From positions 67,939 to 131,938 of the forward strand of contig DATD01000031.1 of assembly GCA_002504525.1 (NCBI GenBank): a DNA stretch of 64,000 nt. The letters are read 5' to 3'. A program made the translations under genes and the position numbers. Below the pieces are notes generated by a model. It saw only the letters and a list, made by a program, of their open reading frames with translations, had not been told where the DNA came from and did no database searches. Origin of the DNA: Methanomassiliicoccus sp. UBA345 (GTDB taxonomy: Archaea; Thermoplasmatota; Thermoplasmata; Methanomassiliicoccales; Methanomassiliicoccaceae). This document shows, piece after piece, positions 8,267-16,614 of this stretch (positions within the stretch are counted from its first letter, which is position 1; each line of letters opens with the position of its first letter).

Positions 8267-8731
8267 CTACCGGGACCTCTCCTCCCAGCGGTCCAGCGCC
8301 ACCATGATCCCGTGGATGATGGCCTGCGGCCTGGGAGGACAGCCGGGCACGTACGCGTCGACCGGCAGGAACCGGTCCACCGGGCCGACCACCGCATAGG
8401 ACCGGCCGAACGGCCCGCCGGAGATGGCGCAGGCGCCGAGCGCCACCACCATCTTGGGCGACGGCACCGCCCGGTAGGTCTTCAGCAGGGGATGCTCCAT
8501 GTTCCTCGTGACCGCCCCGGTGACCAGCAACATGTCCGCATGGCGGGGCGAGGCCACGATATGCATGCCGAACCTCTCGATATCGTGGATGGCATTGGTG
8601 AGGGCGTTGACCTCCACCTCGCACCCATTGCAGGAGCCGGCATCCACCTCCCGTATGGCCAGCGAGCGGCCGAAGAGGTCGATTATGCGCCTTCTCAGCT
8701 CCTCCCCCATGCGCTCCGCGGCCTCATCCAT
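8267..8731 (-). CDS. Ehr complex small subunit (HyfI/NuoB-like)
   Basis: A 154-residue NuoB-family subunit with all cluster ligands: GSCNGCE, GACAIS and PGCPPRP. It should hold one [4Fe-4S] cluster and take electrons from the adjacent ferredoxin-like subunit. Its start overlaps the upstream gene by 8 bases. It is the last gene of a seven-gene hyf-like operon whose large subunit lacks NiFe ligands, so here the cluster must feed something other than a NiFe centre. The stop lies only 10 bases from the convergent stress-gene stop. Confidence 0.9.
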   Translation of the reverse strand: MDEAAERMGEELRRRIIDLFGRSLAIREVDAGSCNGCEVEVNALTNAIHDIERFGMHIVASPRHADMLLVTGAVTRNMEHPLLKTYRAVPSPKMVVALGACAISGGPFGRSYAVVGPVDRFLPVDAYVPGCPPRPQAIIHGIMVALDRWEERSR

Positions 8732-9044
8732 GGACGAGCACCACCTTCAGCTCCCCTCTGTCCCTGGCGGCCAGCTCGAACTCTTTCCCCATGACGATGT
8801 GCTCCGGACATGCGCGGGCGCACTCGCCGCAGAAGACGCACCGCGAGAGATCGAGCTGCAGCCCTTCAGGGATGAGAGCCAGAGCACCGGCCGGGCACAC
8901 GGTCGCGCAACCGCCGCAGCGGTCGCAGCCGCCCGTCAGCGCTTCCGGCCGCCCCCTGAACTTGGCAGGAGGCACGAACGCCTCCTTCGGATAATGGCGT
9001 GTCCTCGAATCCTTCCCCAGCACCCGTCTGAACAATCTGAGCAT
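8724..9044 (-). CDS. Ehr complex ferredoxin-like subunit (HyfH/NuoI-like)
   Basis: A 106-residue protein with two [4Fe-4S] motifs, CDRCGGCATVCP and CVFCGECARACP. It is the electron entry or relay subunit of the complex, equivalent to HyfH or NuoI. It begins 9 bases after the large subunit gene and overlaps the small subunit gene. The N-terminal RLFRRVLGKDSRTRHYP segment is the basic membrane-proximal tail usual in this family. Confidence 0.9.
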   Translation of the reverse strand: MLRLFRRVLGKDSRTRHYPKEAFVPPAKFRGRPEALTGGCDRCGGCATVCPAGALALIPEGLQLDLSRCVFCGECARACPEHIVMGKEFELAARDRGELKVVLVHG

Positions 9045-9053
9045 TATCGAACC

Positions 9054-10616
9054 TCACAGGTCGTTCCCGGCGTACGACAGCCCGAAACTCTTGTTGATCA
9101 GCGGGAAGTCGGGTACGATGTTGCCGCGGACCGCGAACTCCATACCCAGCCAGTTGCAGAAGCTGGGGTCGCGTATCTTGTGGCGGAACGGCGTTCCGTC
9201 CCCGCTGATGATCCAGTGCATCACTTCCCCCCGAGGCGCCTCCACCAGGCTGAAGGCCGTCCTGCCGGCCGGCACCTCCTTCACCTCAGCGGCGAGGGGG
9301 CCTCCGGGCATACCGTCAAGGGCCTGCTCGATGATGGCGAACGATTCCCTCACCTCGTCCACCCTCACCCTGGTCCTGGCATCCACGTCGCCGCCGTCCC
9401 GGACCGGCACCCGGAACGATAGGTTGCGGTACGCCGCGTAGGGGTGGTCCCTCCTCGCGTCCATGTCGATCCCGCTGGCCCTCGCCACCGGTCCGACGCA
9501 GCCGAGCGGACGGGCCTTCTCGCGGTCCAGCCTTCCGGTCCCTTCAACGCGGTCCAGCATCGAGGTCGAGGAGAACATGGTGGCCGCCAGCTTCTCGAAC
9601 TGCTGCCTTAGGCCTACTAGCCGGGAGATCACCTTCATCGCCTCCTCCCGACTGACGTCCATGGTCACCCCGCCGATGTCGTTGACGGAGCGGAGCAGGC
9701 GGGAGCCGGTCAGCCGCTCGTTGAGCTCAAGGACCCTTTCCTTGAGCGCAAGGCCGTCGGCGGCCGGCACCGCGAAGGCGGTGTCCAGCGCAATACCCGC
9801 GATGTCGCCGATGTGGTTGTACAGCCGCTCCATCTCCAGCACCACGGTGCGGATGTATTCCGCCCTCTCCGGCACCTCCGCGCCGCACAAGCGCTCCACG
9901 GCCTGGCAGTACGCGGTGGAGTGCGCTGCCGATGCGTCGCCCGAGATCCTCTCGGCGAGGAACACGCCCTTGCGGTAGGGGATGCTCTCAGAGAGCTTCT
10001 CCACTCCCCGGTGCACGTATCCCAGGCGGACCTCCAGAGCGATGATCGGCTCCCCGGCCGCCGAGAACCGGAAGTGGCCCGGCTCTATCACTCCGGCGTG
10101 CACCGGCCCCACCGGGATCTCATGGACGCCCTCCCCCTCCACCCTGCGGAAGCGGTACTCCCGAGGAACGCGGGGCACCGGAACGGAGGGGTCGAAGTCC
10201 TTTCGCAACGGGTAGATGCCCTCGGGCCAATCGTCGTACAGGACCAGCGGCCGGGGGTCTGGATGGCCGTCAGGCACCAGTCCGAACATGTCCTGGACCT
10301 CCCGCTCGTACCAGTTGGCCGCGTTGACCCTCGGGGCGAGGGAGTGGAACGAGGCGCGGTCGGGCCGCACCGCACATTCCACCTCCACGATGACGCCGAG
10401 GTCGATGAGCGCATGCATGGTGAATGCACCGTCGGCGGCGCGGCGGTCGGCGGCGTGCAGGCTGACCAGCCGCCCGCCTCGAGCATGCAGATAGGCCACG
10501 AGATCGGCGAATCCCTCCGTATCGACGGTCATGTGCACCGTGCCATCATCGCGTTCCTTCCTGATCGCGAGTCCGGAGGGGGCCTCCCTGATGATCTCCT
10601 CGATGTCAACGCTCAT
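9054..10616 (-). CDS. Ehr large subunit, NuoC-NuoD fusion lacking NiFe cysteines
   Basis: A 520-residue protein with an N-terminal NuoC-like domain (about 1-160, NWYEREVQDMFGLVPDG) fused to a NuoD/HyfG-like large-subunit domain. In hydrogenases the first NiFe pair is RxCGxC; here it reads ERISGDAS (S225, A228). The C-terminal DPCxxC pair is replaced by INKSFGLSY. All four ligands are gone, so it cannot be a [NiFe] hydrogenase. The rest of the fold is well conserved (YVHRGVEKL, CVGPVARASG, EAPRGEVMHW), which argues for a working but different redox or coupling role, as proposed for Ehr complexes and complex I. Confidence 0.9.
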   Translation of the reverse strand: MSVDIEEIIREAPSGLAIRKERDDGTVHMTVDTEGFADLVAYLHARGGRLVSLHAADRRAADGAFTMHALIDLGVIVEVECAVRPDRASFHSLAPRVNAANWYEREVQDMFGLVPDGHPDPRPLVLYDDWPEGIYPLRKDFDPSVPVPRVPREYRFRRVEGEGVHEIPVGPVHAGVIEPGHFRFSAAGEPIIALEVRLGYVHRGVEKLSESIPYRKGVFLAERISGDASAAHSTAYCQAVERLCGAEVPERAEYIRTVVLEMERLYNHIGDIAGIALDTAFAVPAADGLALKERVLELNERLTGSRLLRSVNDIGGVTMDVSREEAMKVISRLVGLRQQFEKLAATMFSSTSMLDRVEGTGRLDREKARPLGCVGPVARASGIDMDARRDHPYAAYRNLSFRVPVRDGGDVDARTRVRVDEVRESFAIIEQALDGMPGGPLAAEVKEVPAGRTAFSLVEAPRGEVMHWIISGDGTPFRHKIRDPSFCNWLGMEFAVRGNIVPDFPLINKSFGLSYAGNDL

Positions 10617-12085
10617 AGCGATCCTCCGGTGAAGAGCGAGGCCATGCGCTCCAGCGCCTCTTCCAGCACCTCGGGCATGTACAGGCCCAGGACCATGACC
10701 GCAACCAGCAGAACGGCCATCAGCACCGGGCGCCAGCGGCCGACCTCCCCGTGCTCGACCTCAGGGCCGGCGTTCCCGAACAGCGTCCTGCCCGCATGAT
10801 ACAGGAAGGCGGCGAAGACCACGGCCAGCAGGCCCAGGTACACGGCCGCGGCCAGCAGGTCTCCGCCATCGATGGCGCCCGCCAGGATCATGAACTCGCT
10901 GAGGAAGGTGGCGAACGGCGGGCACCCTACTATGGCCAGCGCCCCTCCCGCTACCAGGACGGCGGTGGCCGGCATGACCGTGGCGAGCCCCTTCACCCCG
11001 GCGATCTCCCTGGTGCCGTAGCGCTGGAGCACGTTGCCCGCGCCGAAGAACAGCAGGGTCTTGGTCAGGGCATGGTTCAGCATGTGGAACAGCGCCCCCA
11101 TGATGGCCAGCGGACCGCCGATGCCGAAACCGACGGCGATGATGCCCATGTGCTCGATCGAGGAGTACGCCAGCATTCGCTTGTAGTCCTTCGACAGGAC
11201 GATGAAGGCCGCCGCCGTCGCCAGCGACAGTATCCCGAACAGCAGCAGCAGGCCGCTGCTGAACCCCGGCCCCACCGCAGAACCGGACAGGATCAGGTGG
11301 AACCGCAGGATGCCGTACATGGCGCAGTTGAGCAGCACGGCCGACAGCAGAGCCGACACTGGGGTCGGCGCCTGCGAATGAGCGTCAGGCAGCCAGGTGT
11401 GCATCGGGGCCAGTCCGACCTTGGTGCCGTAGCCTACCAGGACGAATATGAAGGCGATGCGCAGCAGATTGACGTCCAGGTTGGCAAGCACCTGCGGGTC
11501 CATGAGGGTGGACCAGCTGAGAGCATCGGACGCCTCCCCCAGGAAGGAGACCGATGATGCGTACAGGAGGACCGTCCCCAGCAGGGCCAGGGTGATGCCC
11601 ACAGAGCATATGATGAGATACTTCCACGCCGCCTCCACCGAGGTGGCGCGGTCGTAGAAGCCCACCAGGTAGGCGGAGGCGAGAGTGGTCCCCTCGATGG
11701 CGATCCACATGATGCCCAGGTTGTCCGACACCGCCACCAGGACCATGGTGAAGATGAACATCTGGAAGAAGAGGTGGAAGTTGCGCAGCTTGACCTCGCT
11801 TATCGCCCCCTCTTCCAGCTCCCTGCCCAGGTACGATACCGAGTACAGGTTGGCCATCAGGCCGACGAAGGCTATCAGCAGCAGTACGTAGGCGGACAGG
11901 ATGTCCACGTACAGGAGGCCCTCATCGATCGTCCCGCCAGTGTAGACGCGGTATGCCAGATACGCGACCGCGGCCATGGTGACCAGCGAGCCGGACAGGG
12001 AGACGATTTCCACCGCCCGGCGGCGGCGCAGCGGATAGCACAGGAAGGTAGCGACCAGGGGGACCAGCAGCAGTAGCTCGATCAA
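10613..12085 (-). CDS. Ehr antiporter-like membrane subunit (HyfF-like)
   Basis: A 490-residue NuoM/N-family polytopic membrane protein. Residues proposed for ion translocation are conserved: the TM5 glutamate (WIAIEGTTLASAYL), the TM7 lysine (GYGTKVGLAPMHTWLPDAHS) and a later lysine (LNHALTKTLLFFGAGN). It should form one of two ion channels in the complex, together with the HyfB-like subunit. It overlaps both neighbours by ATGA. Fourteen or so hydrophobic helices are visible. Confidence 0.9.
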   Translation of the reverse strand: MIELLLLVPLVATFLCYPLRRRRAVEIVSLSGSLVTMAAVAYLAYRVYTGGTIDEGLLYVDILSAYVLLLIAFVGLMANLYSVSYLGRELEEGAISEVKLRNFHLFFQMFIFTMVLVAVSDNLGIMWIAIEGTTLASAYLVGFYDRATSVEAAWKYLIICSVGITLALLGTVLLYASSVSFLGEASDALSWSTLMDPQVLANLDVNLLRIAFIFVLVGYGTKVGLAPMHTWLPDAHSQAPTPVSALLSAVLLNCAMYGILRFHLILSGSAVGPGFSSGLLLLFGILSLATAAAFIVLSKDYKRMLAYSSIEHMGIIAVGFGIGGPLAIMGALFHMLNHALTKTLLFFGAGNVLQRYGTREIAGVKGLATVMPATAVLVAGGALAIVGCPPFATFLSEFMILAGAIDGGDLLAAAVYLGLLAVVFAAFLYHAGRTLFGNAGPEVEHGEVGRWRPVLMAVLLVAVMVLGLYMPEVLEEALERMASLFTGGSL

Positions 12086-12732
12086 TCGTGCAGCCTCCTA
12101 AGTATGGTGGTGTCCACGGAATCGAAGGTACGGTTGATGCGGAATGCCAGCACGCCCATTATCAGTGCGGCCACCAGGATGTCGAAGAACACTCCCAGCT
12201 CGACGACCAGCGGCATGCCGTACGCCACGGCGTAGGCAGCCAGGAACAGTCCGTTCTCCATGAGCAGCAGGCCGATGACCTGGGTCAGCGCCTTCTTGCG
12301 GGCGATCATCATGAAGAAACCGATGAACACCACGGCCAGGGAGATGGGCAGGCAGTTCTTGGTGATGGTACCCAGCACCTCATGGCCGGTGACGAACGGC
12401 TGTACGATGTAGAAGCTCAACACGGTGAGCACGGCGCATATCAACAGCGAGGCGGGCAGCGGGACGATGGGCTCGACATCCTTCTTGACACCGATCTTGT
12501 CGATCACGTACCGCAGGCCCCATGGCATCACGACGCCCTTCAGGACGATGGTCAGTGCGGCCACCACGTAGATGTGCTCGGCATCGGTCATGGCGGCCAC
12601 CGCCGCGGCTATGAGGCCGAGCACCACCGACTGCAGGGAGAACAACCGGACCAGGGAGATGACCCTACCGCTGGCCACCGAAAGAATGGCGAGCAGCAGG
12701 AACACGGCGGCCAGGCTGTCGATCAGGTTCAT
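12082..12732 (-). CDS. Ehr membrane subunit (HyfE-like)
   Basis: A 216-residue, highly hydrophobic protein at the HyfE position. HyfE-type subunits combine NuoK-like helices and complete the membrane arm between the antiporter modules. Seven or so transmembrane segments are visible, including SLAVVFIGFFMMIARKKALT and the acidic helix QVIGLLLMENGLFLAAYAV. That helix carries the buried glutamate expected for NuoK-like proteins. It starts 15 bases after the HyfC-like gene. Confidence 0.85.
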   Translation of the reverse strand: MNLIDSLAAVFLLLAILSVASGRVISLVRLFSLQSVVLGLIAAAVAAMTDAEHIYVVAALTIVLKGVVMPWGLRYVIDKIGVKKDVEPIVPLPASLLICAVLTVLSFYIVQPFVTGHEVLGTITKNCLPISLAVVFIGFFMMIARKKALTQVIGLLLMENGLFLAAYAVAYGMPLVVELGVFFDILVAALIMGVLAFRINRTFDSVDTTILRRLHD

Positions 12733-12747
12733 GGACGCCAGGCTCGT

Positions 12748-13683
12748 TCAGGCCACCCCCAGGATGTAGAACGCCACGACGGCCAGCAGGGACAGCGTGA
12801 ACGCCACGGCGAACAGGTTGGGCAGCCGGAACAGCCTCATCTTGGCCATCGACGACTCGATGACGGCGATGGCCAGCGCCAGAGCGAAGATCTTGAGGAG
12901 ATAGGCCATCAGGCCGGCAGCCAGAGCAATGGGGTCGGCCGATGTGGCGATCCCCCATGGGAAGAATATGTTGGCCATCAGGGTCAGGAACACCATCAGC
13001 TTGGCCATGGAGGCGTACTCCATCAATGCCAGGCCCTTTCCCGAGTACTCGAGCAGCATGGCCTCGTGCACCATGGTCAGCTCCAGGTGGGTGGACGGAT
13101 TGTCGACCGGGACCCTGGCGTTCTCGGCGATGGTGGCTATGAAGAAGGCCGCCGCGGCCAGTAGCAGGGACGGCTCCACCTTCTCAAGGCCGGTGGAGGC
13201 CACCTGTAGCGCTATGCCTCCCAGGGCGGTGGTGCCGGTCACCAGCGCCATGGCGAATATGGAGAGCAGCATGGTCGGCTCCACGATGGAGGAGATGAAC
13301 ATCTCCCTGCTGGAGCCCATGCCCCCGAACGTGCTGCCCGCGTCCAGGGCTGCCAGGGCGGTGAAGAACCGTACCACTGCCAAGAGGTAGATCAGCAAGA
13401 GGAGGTCGCCCAGGAGGCCGAAGGTGCCCACGTACACCACCGGAAGCAGGAAGGCCGCTATGACCACCGCGGCGACGCATGCGTAAGGAGCTACGGTGGA
13501 GACCCACGACGAGTCCTTGGACACCACCGAGGATTTGTGGAACAGCTTGGCCATGTCCCGGTACGGCTGCAGGACGCTCGGTCCCTTGCGACCCTGCATG
13601 CGGGCCTTGAGCGAGCGGATCGCGCCGGTGACCATGGGGGCCAGGGACAGCAGGAGCAGCGTCTGAAGCAGCTCGACGATCAT
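12748..13683 (-). CDS. Ehr membrane subunit (HyfC/NuoH-like)
   Basis: A 311-residue NuoH-family protein linking the membrane arm to the hydrophilic subunits. Family signatures are ARMQGRKGPSVLQPYRDMAK near the N-terminus and ARVPVDNPSTHLELTMVHEA followed by LEYSGKGLALMEYAS. The HLELTM-HEA wording is that of HycD/HyfC/MbhM proteins, distinct from the EchB of the neighbouring operon. It overlaps the HyfB-like gene stop. Confidence 0.9.
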   Translation of the reverse strand: MIVELLQTLLLLSLAPMVTGAIRSLKARMQGRKGPSVLQPYRDMAKLFHKSSVVSKDSSWVSTVAPYACVAAVVIAAFLLPVVYVGTFGLLGDLLLLIYLLAVVRFFTALAALDAGSTFGGMGSSREMFISSIVEPTMLLSIFAMALVTGTTALGGIALQVASTGLEKVEPSLLLAAAAFFIATIAENARVPVDNPSTHLELTMVHEAMLLEYSGKGLALMEYASMAKLMVFLTLMANIFFPWGIATSADPIALAAGLMAYLLKIFALALAIAVIESSMAKMRLFRLPNLFAVAFTLSLLAVVAFYILGVA

Positions 13684-15740
13684 CTGAACACCACCAGCAG
13701 CGCCAGGAGCGTAACGAAGATGTATGCCAGGTAGGCCTGGATGCTTCCCATCTGTATCACGCTTATTCTCTTCGACAACGAGATCGCCGCCCTGGACACC
13801 GGATCGTATAGGTAGCGTTCGAACACCGGCTCCACCTCCCGGCGGAACGACATGCGCGCCGGGACCAGGGGCGAGGAGGAGGGCGTCTCGGCCACTTCGA
13901 CCTTGACCCTAACGGTCTGACCGAACAACCGGGTCAGCGGCTGGGAGTGGGCGGTGGCGGAGTATTCGTTGCGTGGCCCGAGAGGCGTGCCGCAGTCCCA
14001 GGTGTCCTCGCGGACAGTGGGCTGCGACCCCCCCAGGCGGTTGGCCACAAGATATACGAGCGGTAGCAGGAGAAGGAACATCACGGCGACGGCCAGGGGG
14101 CTCATGTACGAGAAGTCGCCCGCCGGAGTGATGAGGGTGAGGCCGTTGACCATCCTGGACGCTATGCTCGTTCCCAGCATGGAAGCGGAGACGCTGTCCA
14201 CCACGGGGATGATGAGCGTCGCCAGCACGCCAGTGAGGACGCATAGCGCGCCCAGCACGTACATGCCGGCCAGCATGGGGCGGGGCGCCTCCTTCGCAGC
14301 CTCGGCATGCTCGCTCCGCGGTCTGGCAAGGAACACCGCGCCGTACAGGCGGACGAAGCAGGCGGCAGCGATGGCGCCGGCCAGTGCCAGCGCGGCCACC
14401 GCGGCTGGGATCAGGATGTTGACCATGGGGTCGCTGATCGTCTGCGACAGCAGGAGCGACTGGAACATCATCCACTCGCCCACGAAGCCGTTGAGTGGAG
14501 GGATGGCCGAGATCGACAGCGCGCCGATGAAGAACAGGACGCCGGTGTAACGCATCTTCCTCCCCAGCCCACCCATCTCCTCGATGTTGCGGGTGTGGGA
14601 CGCTCCGACAACCGCCCCCGCCCCCATGAACAGCAGGCTCTTGAACATGGCATGGCTCATGACATGGAAGAGGGACGCGACCAGCGCCAGGGCGGCGATG
14701 TCGCCGAGATACGGATTGGCCATGGGATCGCCGGCGGCCGATGCCTGGAACACCATGGCCGCCCCCAGGCCGATGAATATGATGCCCATGTTCTCCACCG
14801 TGGAGTAGGCCAGGATGCGCTTGATGTCCGTCTCCGCGACCGCGTACAGCACGCCTACCAGGGCGGAGATGCTTGCAATGAGAAGGACCAGAAGCCCCCA
14901 CCATACCTCGGTGACGCCCAGGAAGCCGAAGCAGCAGCGGATCATCATGAACACTGCTGTCTTCACCATCACGGCCGACATCAGGGCGGACATGTTGGTG
15001 GGGGCGGCCGGATGCGCCTTCGGAAGCCATACATGCATGGGGACCAGTCCGGCCTTGGTGCCGAAACCGATGAGGAGCAGCAGGAACATCGCCGAGCGCA
15101 TCGTTCCCGAGGTCGTTTCCATCTCCCGGATGCCGGCGAAGGAGCTGAAGTCGAAGGAGCCGGTCTGGGTCCACATCAGCACGAAGGCCGTGGAGATCAG
15201 GGCCGTCCCCAGATGGGTCATGACCAGGTACAGCAGCCCAGAGGAGACGCTGTCCTCCCTCCTCCATTCGTACATCACAAGAAGGTAGGAGGAGACGGAC
15301 ATCACCTCCCACGCCACCAGGAAGAGGACCGCGTTACCGGCCGTCAGCACCATGTACAGCGACAGGACGAATATGTTGAACAGGAAGCCCATCCGGCCCA
15401 TGCTGTACCTGCCCCGGTACTCGCGGAGGTAGCCCATCGAGTAGATGGAGACGCACATCGTGACGATCGATGCGACCAGCAGGAAGAAGGCCGACAGGCG
15501 GTCGATGTGCAGCGAGAAGGCGCCCAGGCGAGAGATGTACGTCGGAAGGGCGAGCGTGAAGTCGCCAAGGCCGAGAAGAACCGAGAGCGACAGGATGAGC
15601 GCGATGGCGGAGCTCAGCGCCGCCGCAGCGTAAGGAACGGTCAGACAAGCTCTTCGTCGGTCCAGGAGCACCGCAAGCATGGCGCCGGCGAGTGAGATGG
15701 TGATAAGAGCTGCGAACAACATCTGATCGGGCAGAAGCAT
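13680..15740 (-). CDS. Ehr antiporter-like membrane subunit (HyfB-like)
   Basis: A 686-residue NuoL/HyfB-family membrane protein, first gene of the seven-gene operon. The ion-path residues are present: the TM5 glutamate (LFLVAWEVMSVSSYLLVMYE), the TM7 lysine (GFGTKAGLVPMHVWLPKAHP) and a TM8 lysine (MSHAMFKSLLFMGAGAV). A C-terminal extension of about 120 residues includes a soluble stretch (REDTWDCGTPLGPRNEYS) typical of HyfB proteins. The start is ATG at 15740 with AGGGGG just upstream. The gene order hyfB-C-E-F-G-H-I lacks hyfD. Confidence 0.9.
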   Translation of the reverse strand: MLLPDQMLFAALITISLAGAMLAVLLDRRRACLTVPYAAAALSSAIALILSLSVLLGLGDFTLALPTYISRLGAFSLHIDRLSAFFLLVASIVTMCVSIYSMGYLREYRGRYSMGRMGFLFNIFVLSLYMVLTAGNAVLFLVAWEVMSVSSYLLVMYEWRREDSVSSGLLYLVMTHLGTALISTAFVLMWTQTGSFDFSSFAGIREMETTSGTMRSAMFLLLLIGFGTKAGLVPMHVWLPKAHPAAPTNMSALMSAVMVKTAVFMMIRCCFGFLGVTEVWWGLLVLLIASISALVGVLYAVAETDIKRILAYSTVENMGIIFIGLGAAMVFQASAAGDPMANPYLGDIAALALVASLFHVMSHAMFKSLLFMGAGAVVGASHTRNIEEMGGLGRKMRYTGVLFFIGALSISAIPPLNGFVGEWMMFQSLLLSQTISDPMVNILIPAAVAALALAGAIAAACFVRLYGAVFLARPRSEHAEAAKEAPRPMLAGMYVLGALCVLTGVLATLIIPVVDSVSASMLGTSIASRMVNGLTLITPAGDFSYMSPLAVAVMFLLLLPLVYLVANRLGGSQPTVREDTWDCGTPLGPRNEYSATAHSQPLTRLFGQTVRVKVEVAETPSSSPLVPARMSFRREVEPVFERYLYDPVSRAAISLSKRISVIQMGSIQAYLAYIFVTLLALLVVFR

Positions 15741-15920
15741 CAGAAGGCCCCCTTGGGGTCCGAGCAGATAATGCGTGAACTTACCCTCGTAGCTAGGACC
15801 TTCCGACTTTCAGCGAGGCATCGCTCTCTCCCTCATAAACGTATCGGGGCAGGTCCAGAAATTGCAATCATTATCGGAATCATAACATTCTTCGACGATT
15901 CGCGGACCGCTGCCGAGAAG

Positions 15921-15930
15921 TTATTTAACG
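15921..15930 (+). promoter_or_regulatory. TATA box for the ferritin-like gene
   Basis: TTATTTAACG is centred about 28 bases before the ATG at 15954, which suits a leaderless transcript. The 15741-15920 interval also has to contain the divergent Ehr operon promoter. A CGTTTATGAGGG on the minus strand near 15833 is a weak candidate. Confidence 0.5.
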
Positions 15931-15953
15931 CCCGTCGCTTCTGATGATTGGGT

Positions 15954-16493
15954 ATGGCGATGAGGGGCGACAGGAGCGGATGGGAGGACGATGGGTCGGA
16001 CGTTCAGAGGCTGCTCTCCGCCCTCGCCGCGGCATGGCGGATCGAGGACTACGGTGTTGAGCTGTACATCGCCATGAGCGAGCGGGTGAGGGACAAGGAA
16101 GGGAGCATCATCCTTCGGAGCCTGGCCCAGGACGAGGTGCGCCACCGCGCATGGCTGGAGAACGAGATCGATCGGATCTTCCCGGGCCGCAGCGTCCGGG
16201 ACATCGAGCCCGACCCTGCCTATGGCATCAGCCCGTCCAAGGTATTCGCCGTCCCTGACGAGATGACGCCCCAGGACGAGATCGCAGGCCTGGAGGCAGC
16301 CATAGAGGTGGAGAAGCGCTCCGTCCAACTGTATGAGAGCGTCGCAGCGGCGGCCGACGACCGGGAGCTGAAGAGCCTGATGGAGCGTCTGGCCCGTTGG
16401 GAGCGGGGCCATCAGAGGATTCTCGAGGACAATCTTCACTATCTGCGCAGGGGCGGCAGCTGGTACGGGTACACTCCCATCCTAGATGGATGA
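15954..16493 (+). CDS. Ferritin-like/rubrerythrin-type diiron protein
   Basis: A 179-residue, mostly helical protein. Two repeats of the diiron pattern are visible: a glutamate helix (WRIEDYGVELY) followed by DEVRHRAWLE, then AAIEVEKRSVQLYES followed by WERGHQRILED. That gives two E...ExxH sets, as in the rubrerythrin/ferritin superfamily. There is no C-terminal rubredoxin domain, so it resembles erythrin-like or ferritin-like proteins used against peroxide or for iron handling. The ATG at 15954 follows a TATA box at the leaderless distance. It stands next to an O2-sensitive metalloenzyme locus, which makes a protective role plausible. Confidence 0.8.
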   Translation: MAMRGDRSGWEDDGSDVQRLLSALAAAWRIEDYGVELYIAMSERVRDKEGSIILRSLAQDEVRHRAWLENEIDRIFPGRSVRDIEPDPAYGISPSKVFAVPDEMTPQDEIAGLEAAIEVEKRSVQLYESVAAAADDRELKSLMERLARWERGHQRILEDNLHYLRRGGSWYGYTPILDG

Positions 16494-16528
16494 GAGGAAG
16501 GCCCGTTCCATCGGAAGCCACGTTCAAT

Positions 16529-16540
16529 AGATAAATATAT
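16529..16540 (+). promoter_or_regulatory. TATA box for hdrD
   Basis: AGATAAATATAT lies about 80 bases upstream of the hdrD ATG. That predicts a 5' leader of about 50 bases ending in the ribosome site GAGGTG at 16605-16610. This contrasts with the leaderless genes around it. Confidence 0.55.
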
Positions 16541-16614
16541 GTGAAATCGTTCCATACAGAGGTCTCAATCAATCTTAACAGTAGAAAGACAACTCCCTAT
16601 CACGAGGTGTTCCA

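Noticed and set aside
9054..10616. Calling the second complex a [NiFe] hydrogenase
   Set aside because: Both cysteine pairs that hold the NiFe site are absent from the large subunit.
8267..15740. Calling the second complex Fpo or complex I
   Set aside because: The gene order and HyfE/HyfC-type membrane subunits match hydrogenase-4 layout; there are no NuoA/J/K, NuoE/F/G or FpoF genes.
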